Origin: Alphaproteobacteria bacterium MarineAlpha9_Bin1
GTDB lineage: Bacteria > Pseudomonadota > Alphaproteobacteria > TMED109
DNA length: 32,191 bases
Assembly: GCA_002937675.1 (NCBI GenBank)
Contig: PTKJ01000005.1
Location: 1-32,191, forward strand
Reading direction: 5' to 3'
Shown: in pieces, positions 29,497 to 32,191 of the stretch
Position numbering within the stretch: the stretch's first letter is position 1
How the letters are laid out: every line of letters starts with the position of its first letter
Notes under the pieces: generated by a model
What the model saw: the letters and a program-made list of their open reading frames with translations, nothing else
Told to the model about the DNA's origin: nothing
Databases searched by the model: none
Translations under genes and position numbers: made by a program

Positions 29497-30819
29497 TTAT
29501 TTCTCAGACCAAGTAGAACTTTGAGCAACATCATCATACTCATTTAATATTTTGCCTTTAGCAGTTATTCTCCAAATCTGTATAGAATTGTTATGATATA
29601 AATGTCCTAAACCATATTTTACAGACCAAATAGACCTTTGAGGTTGTGTATTACTCTTACTATCTGTCGCTCTACTTTGTAGTGAGCATTCTTCCCCATT
29701 CCACATCCAGTTATAGCGAAATCTGACCGGAGATAAAGGCTGGTTACTTCCCTCTATTTTTGCAATATTCCAAGTTTTGCCTTTATCGGTAGAAACCTCC
29801 ACTTTTTTAATATTTCCAAGACCTGACCATGCAAGACCCGTAATATGAACAGGTCCTTTCTTTAGGGGAACTGGACCGGCTGTTGGATGAGTAATTACTG
29901 ATTTTACTTCCATCGGAAAGGTAAATTGCAATGTTTTTCCGTTCGTTAGTAAGTCACTATATTTAGAAGTTTCATCTTTAGTATATGTAGGTTTTTTTGT
30001 TACCTTTATTCTTCTTAGCCACTTAATACTTATGTTTCCTTCCCACCCAGGAACAACTAGTCTCATAGGGTATCCTTGCTCAGGTCTTATGCGTTCACCA
30101 TTCTGGTATAATGCTATTAGCGTATCATCTAGTGCTTTTTCCAAAGGTATACTTCGACTCATAGCAGAAGCGTCGGATCCCTCAGCAAGTATCCATTTTG
30201 CCTCTTTCTTTATACCTACTTCGTTTAAAATTATTTTTAGAGGAATACCCGTCCATTCAGAGGTTGACATAAGTCCATGAATTGTTCCGCAGGTTCTATC
30301 TATAGCTATAGGAAAAGCGTTAGAATTATAAAAACTATTTCCAGCACATTCTATAAAATAAGTTTTAGTTTTCATTGGATATTTTAAAAGATCTTCCGTT
30401 TTAAATACTAATGGTCTTTCAACAAGTCCATGAATGAGTAATTCGTGTTGTAACGGGTCTATAGCTGGAATTCCATTATGACTTCTTTCAAAATGCAACC
30501 CATTGGGAGTTATGATTCCTTCAAGCTTTTCTAAGGGAGTCATAGACGCTCCTGTCCCTGGTGCATATTCTTTATATGGCTGAAATATTTTTCGTTTTGT
30601 GTTTACTTCCTGTTGTGCAGGGACCCCGTATTCACTGAAAGTTTTACCAGGAGTAGTCATCCAGGAAGGAGACCCCTCTTTTATAGATTCTGCATTTATA
30701 GAAGCTGGTATAAGACTAGCTGCGGAAGAGAATAATAAAGTTCTCCTGGAGATTTCTATTTTGTTTTTAAAAAAAAAATTACTCTGCTGCTTTTTCATCT
30801 TTTTCATGAAGCTTTCCAT
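29497..30819 (-). CDS. soxC: SoxC-like molybdopterin sulfite dehydrogenase subunit (Tat-exported)
   Basis: Twin-arginine SRRTLLFSSAASL, Mo-cofactor Cys in YFIECAGNS, WTGIPLKIIL, EGSDASAMSRSIPLEKALDDTLIALYQNGERIRPEQGYPMRLVVPGWEGNISIKWLRRI, C-terminal dimerisation domain. Exact start uncertain (30819, 30807 or 30798). Confidence 0.9.
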   Translation of the reverse strand: MESFMKKMKKQQSNFFFKNKIEISRRTLLFSSAASLIPASINAESIKEGSPSWMTTPGKTFSEYGVPAQQEVNTKRKIFQPYKEYAPGTGASMTPLEKLEGIITPNGLHFERSHNGIPAIDPLQHELLIHGLVERPLVFKTEDLLKYPMKTKTYFIECAGNSFYNSNAFPIAIDRTCGTIHGLMSTSEWTGIPLKIILNEVGIKKEAKWILAEGSDASAMSRSIPLEKALDDTLIALYQNGERIRPEQGYPMRLVVPGWEGNISIKWLRRIKVTKKPTYTKDETSKYSDLLTNGKTLQFTFPMEVKSVITHPTAGPVPLKKGPVHITGLAWSGLGNIKKVEVSTDKGKTWNIAKIEGSNQPLSPVRFRYNWMWNGEECSLQSRATDSKSNTQPQRSIWSVKYGLGHLYHNNSIQIWRITAKGKILNEYDDVAQSSTWSEK

Positions 30820-31267
30820 ATATTACATATCGGAGAATGGCAACAACTTCTTCTACCGATCTGCATGTAGCAAGTGATGCCTGATCTATCTCCTTTAGAG
30901 CATGGTCGAGATTGTAGTCGTGCAAAGTAATTACGGCTTTTCCTTGTGCGGCGGCTAACCCAACATCAAATGCAGCATTCCATTGTTTATATTGATCTCC
31001 AAACTTTACAATTAAAATGTCTGTTTCCTTTAATAATATGCTATTTCTAATAGAATTTATAGCCGCACCTTTTCTGTCATGCCAAAACTTATTTGATTCA
31101 TTTCCTAAAATCGTTACACCACAATCATCTGAATTTGAATGGTTTGTATTTGGTGAATTTATAATTACAGGCAGTTCATCGTGTTTACATAATTTTTTTA
31201 TTTCTTCTCTCCAGTTAGTATGAATTTCTCCCGACAGATAGATTTTCCATATCCTATCTTTAGACAT
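30779..31267 (-). CDS. ytoQ: YtoQ family protein
   Basis: WKIYLSGEIHTNWREEI..ADILIVKFGDQYKQWNAAFDVGLAAAQGKAVITLHDYNLDHALKEIDQASLATCRSVEEVVAILRYVI. Start reset to ATG 31267 (MSKDRIWK). Confidence 0.85.
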   Translation of the reverse strand: MSKDRIWKIYLSGEIHTNWREEIKKLCKHDELPVIINSPNTNHSNSDDCGVTILGNESNKFWHDRKGAAINSIRNSILLKETDILIVKFGDQYKQWNAAFDVGLAAAQGKAVITLHDYNLDHALKEIDQASLATCRSVEEVVAILRYVIYGKLHEKDEKAAE

Positions 31268-31287
31268 ATTTTTCTCCTTATTATAAA

Positions 31288-32094
31288 TTAATTTAAATGA
31301 CTCCCAAATTTTGCATAAAGTTTTCTCATACCTCCTAGCCACCTTGGGTAATTGCTGGTTTTAAGTTTTATATATTCTCCTACTTGAGGGTGGGGAAGTA
31401 TTAAAAATTCTCCCTTAGAGACTGCATCCAAAGTGATCGAAGCGACCTCATTTGCTTCTAACATCCCATCTATTCCTGCTACATTTCCATCTTTCATGTT
31501 GGCCGTCATAGCAGTCTTAACTCCTTGAGGACATAAACATGATATACGCACTGCATTTCCATTATCATCATCTTTTCCATACACTATGGATAAATATTCT
31601 GCAAAACCAACGGCCGCATGTTTGGTAAGAGAATAAGAAGCAGAGTTGATTTCAGAAAGTAATCCTGCCGCAGAGGCAGTGGTTACAAAACGACAATCTT
31701 TTCTTTTACGCATTTTAGGAATTACAGTTTTTGCTGCCCATACGTGATGCCATGTATTGACATTCATTGACAAATCCCAATCTGCATCACTAGTAGAAGA
31801 TAGGTCACCTAAGCATGCTACACCAGCATTCGCAAAAAAGGCGTCAATACCTCCAAGATTGTCCTCTGTCTCGGAGACAAATTTTACTATTTCACTTTCT
31901 TTTCCAACATCACAATTATTTGTTAGGAAGCCATGCTCATTTGAAACGCTATTTAAATCATTTTCGTTGATATCACATACGGATATTTTTGCTCCTCTGG
32001 TTTGGGCTTCTAATGCAATAGCTTTTCCAATTCCTCTGCTTCCTCCCGTAATAGCAACAACTTTATTTTCCCAGTTGAAAGAATTGGTTTCCAT
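31288..32094 (-). CDS. Short-chain dehydrogenase/reductase
   Basis: VAITGGSRGIGKAIALEA, FFANAGVACLG, catalytic Ser/YxxxK in TTASAAGLLSEINSASYSLTKHAAVGFAE. Confidence 0.9.
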   Translation of the reverse strand: METNSFNWENKVVAITGGSRGIGKAIALEAQTRGAKISVCDINENDLNSVSNEHGFLTNNCDVGKESEIVKFVSETEDNLGGIDAFFANAGVACLGDLSSTSDADWDLSMNVNTWHHVWAAKTVIPKMRKRKDCRFVTTASAAGLLSEINSASYSLTKHAAVGFAEYLSIVYGKDDDNGNAVRISCLCPQGVKTAMTANMKDGNVAGIDGMLEANEVASITLDAVSKGEFLILPHPQVGEYIKLKTSNYPRWLGGMRKLYAKFGSHLN

Positions 32095-32151
32095 ATTTTC
32101 CTCCCTATGATTTTGAAGTAAGTATTATTAATGATTAATACTAGTGATGAA

Positions 32152-32191
32152 TGGTGCCGCCTGCAAGATTTGAACCTGCGACCCCGTCATT
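32152..32191 (-). tRNA. 3' part of a tRNA truncated by the window end (probably tRNA-Thr)
   Basis: The minus strand reads AA-TGACG-GGGTC-GCAGG-TTCAAAT-CTTGC-AGGCGGC-A-CCA: anticodon-arm 3' half, 5-nt variable loop, perfect T-arm, acceptor strand, discriminator A and encoded CCA. The anticodon lies just outside the window, so identity is inferred only. Confidence 0.8.

Noticed and set aside
32152-32191. tRNA 3' end as an integration (att) site for a mobile island
   Set aside because: No integrase, transposase or duplicated tRNA 3' fragment was seen in the window. The neighbouring genes look like ordinary chromosomal content.

Overview
AT-rich, gene-dense bacterial chromosome segment, probably from a pelagic alphaproteobacterium (inferred from gene content, not proven). 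From left to right it carries:
- efp, suhB and a MotA/TolQ-like plus MotB/OmpA-like pair.
- A minus-strand RND efflux pair followed by a FAD oxidoreductase.
- xseB-ispA-tlyA with no dxs between ispA and tlyA.
- An AhpD-like gene, aroC, fabI, pdxH, a MaoC-like gene and msrB.
- A beta-oxidation cluster whose FadJ-like protein appears to lack the NAD-binding Rossmann domain.
- An exported HEAT-repeat protein plus a DUF1194 (VWA-like) pair.
- A co-directional minus-strand block, in transcription order: SDR, YtoQ, SoxC-like Tat-exported molybdoenzyme, a fusion of tandem SoxD-like cytochrome c domains to a NosR-type polyferredoxin, a NosR-like FMN/polyferredoxin protein, lanthanide-type xoxF, xoxJ and xoxG.
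- A truncated tRNA, probably Thr, at the right edge.
The most interesting signals are the SoxC / SoxD-polyferredoxin / NosR-like electron-transfer module joined to xoxFJG, and a nested inverted-repeat (three-way-junction-like) element with two-turn-spaced direct repeats in the xoxF leader. All calls come from reading the supplied translations and the DNA by eye; no database search was run.
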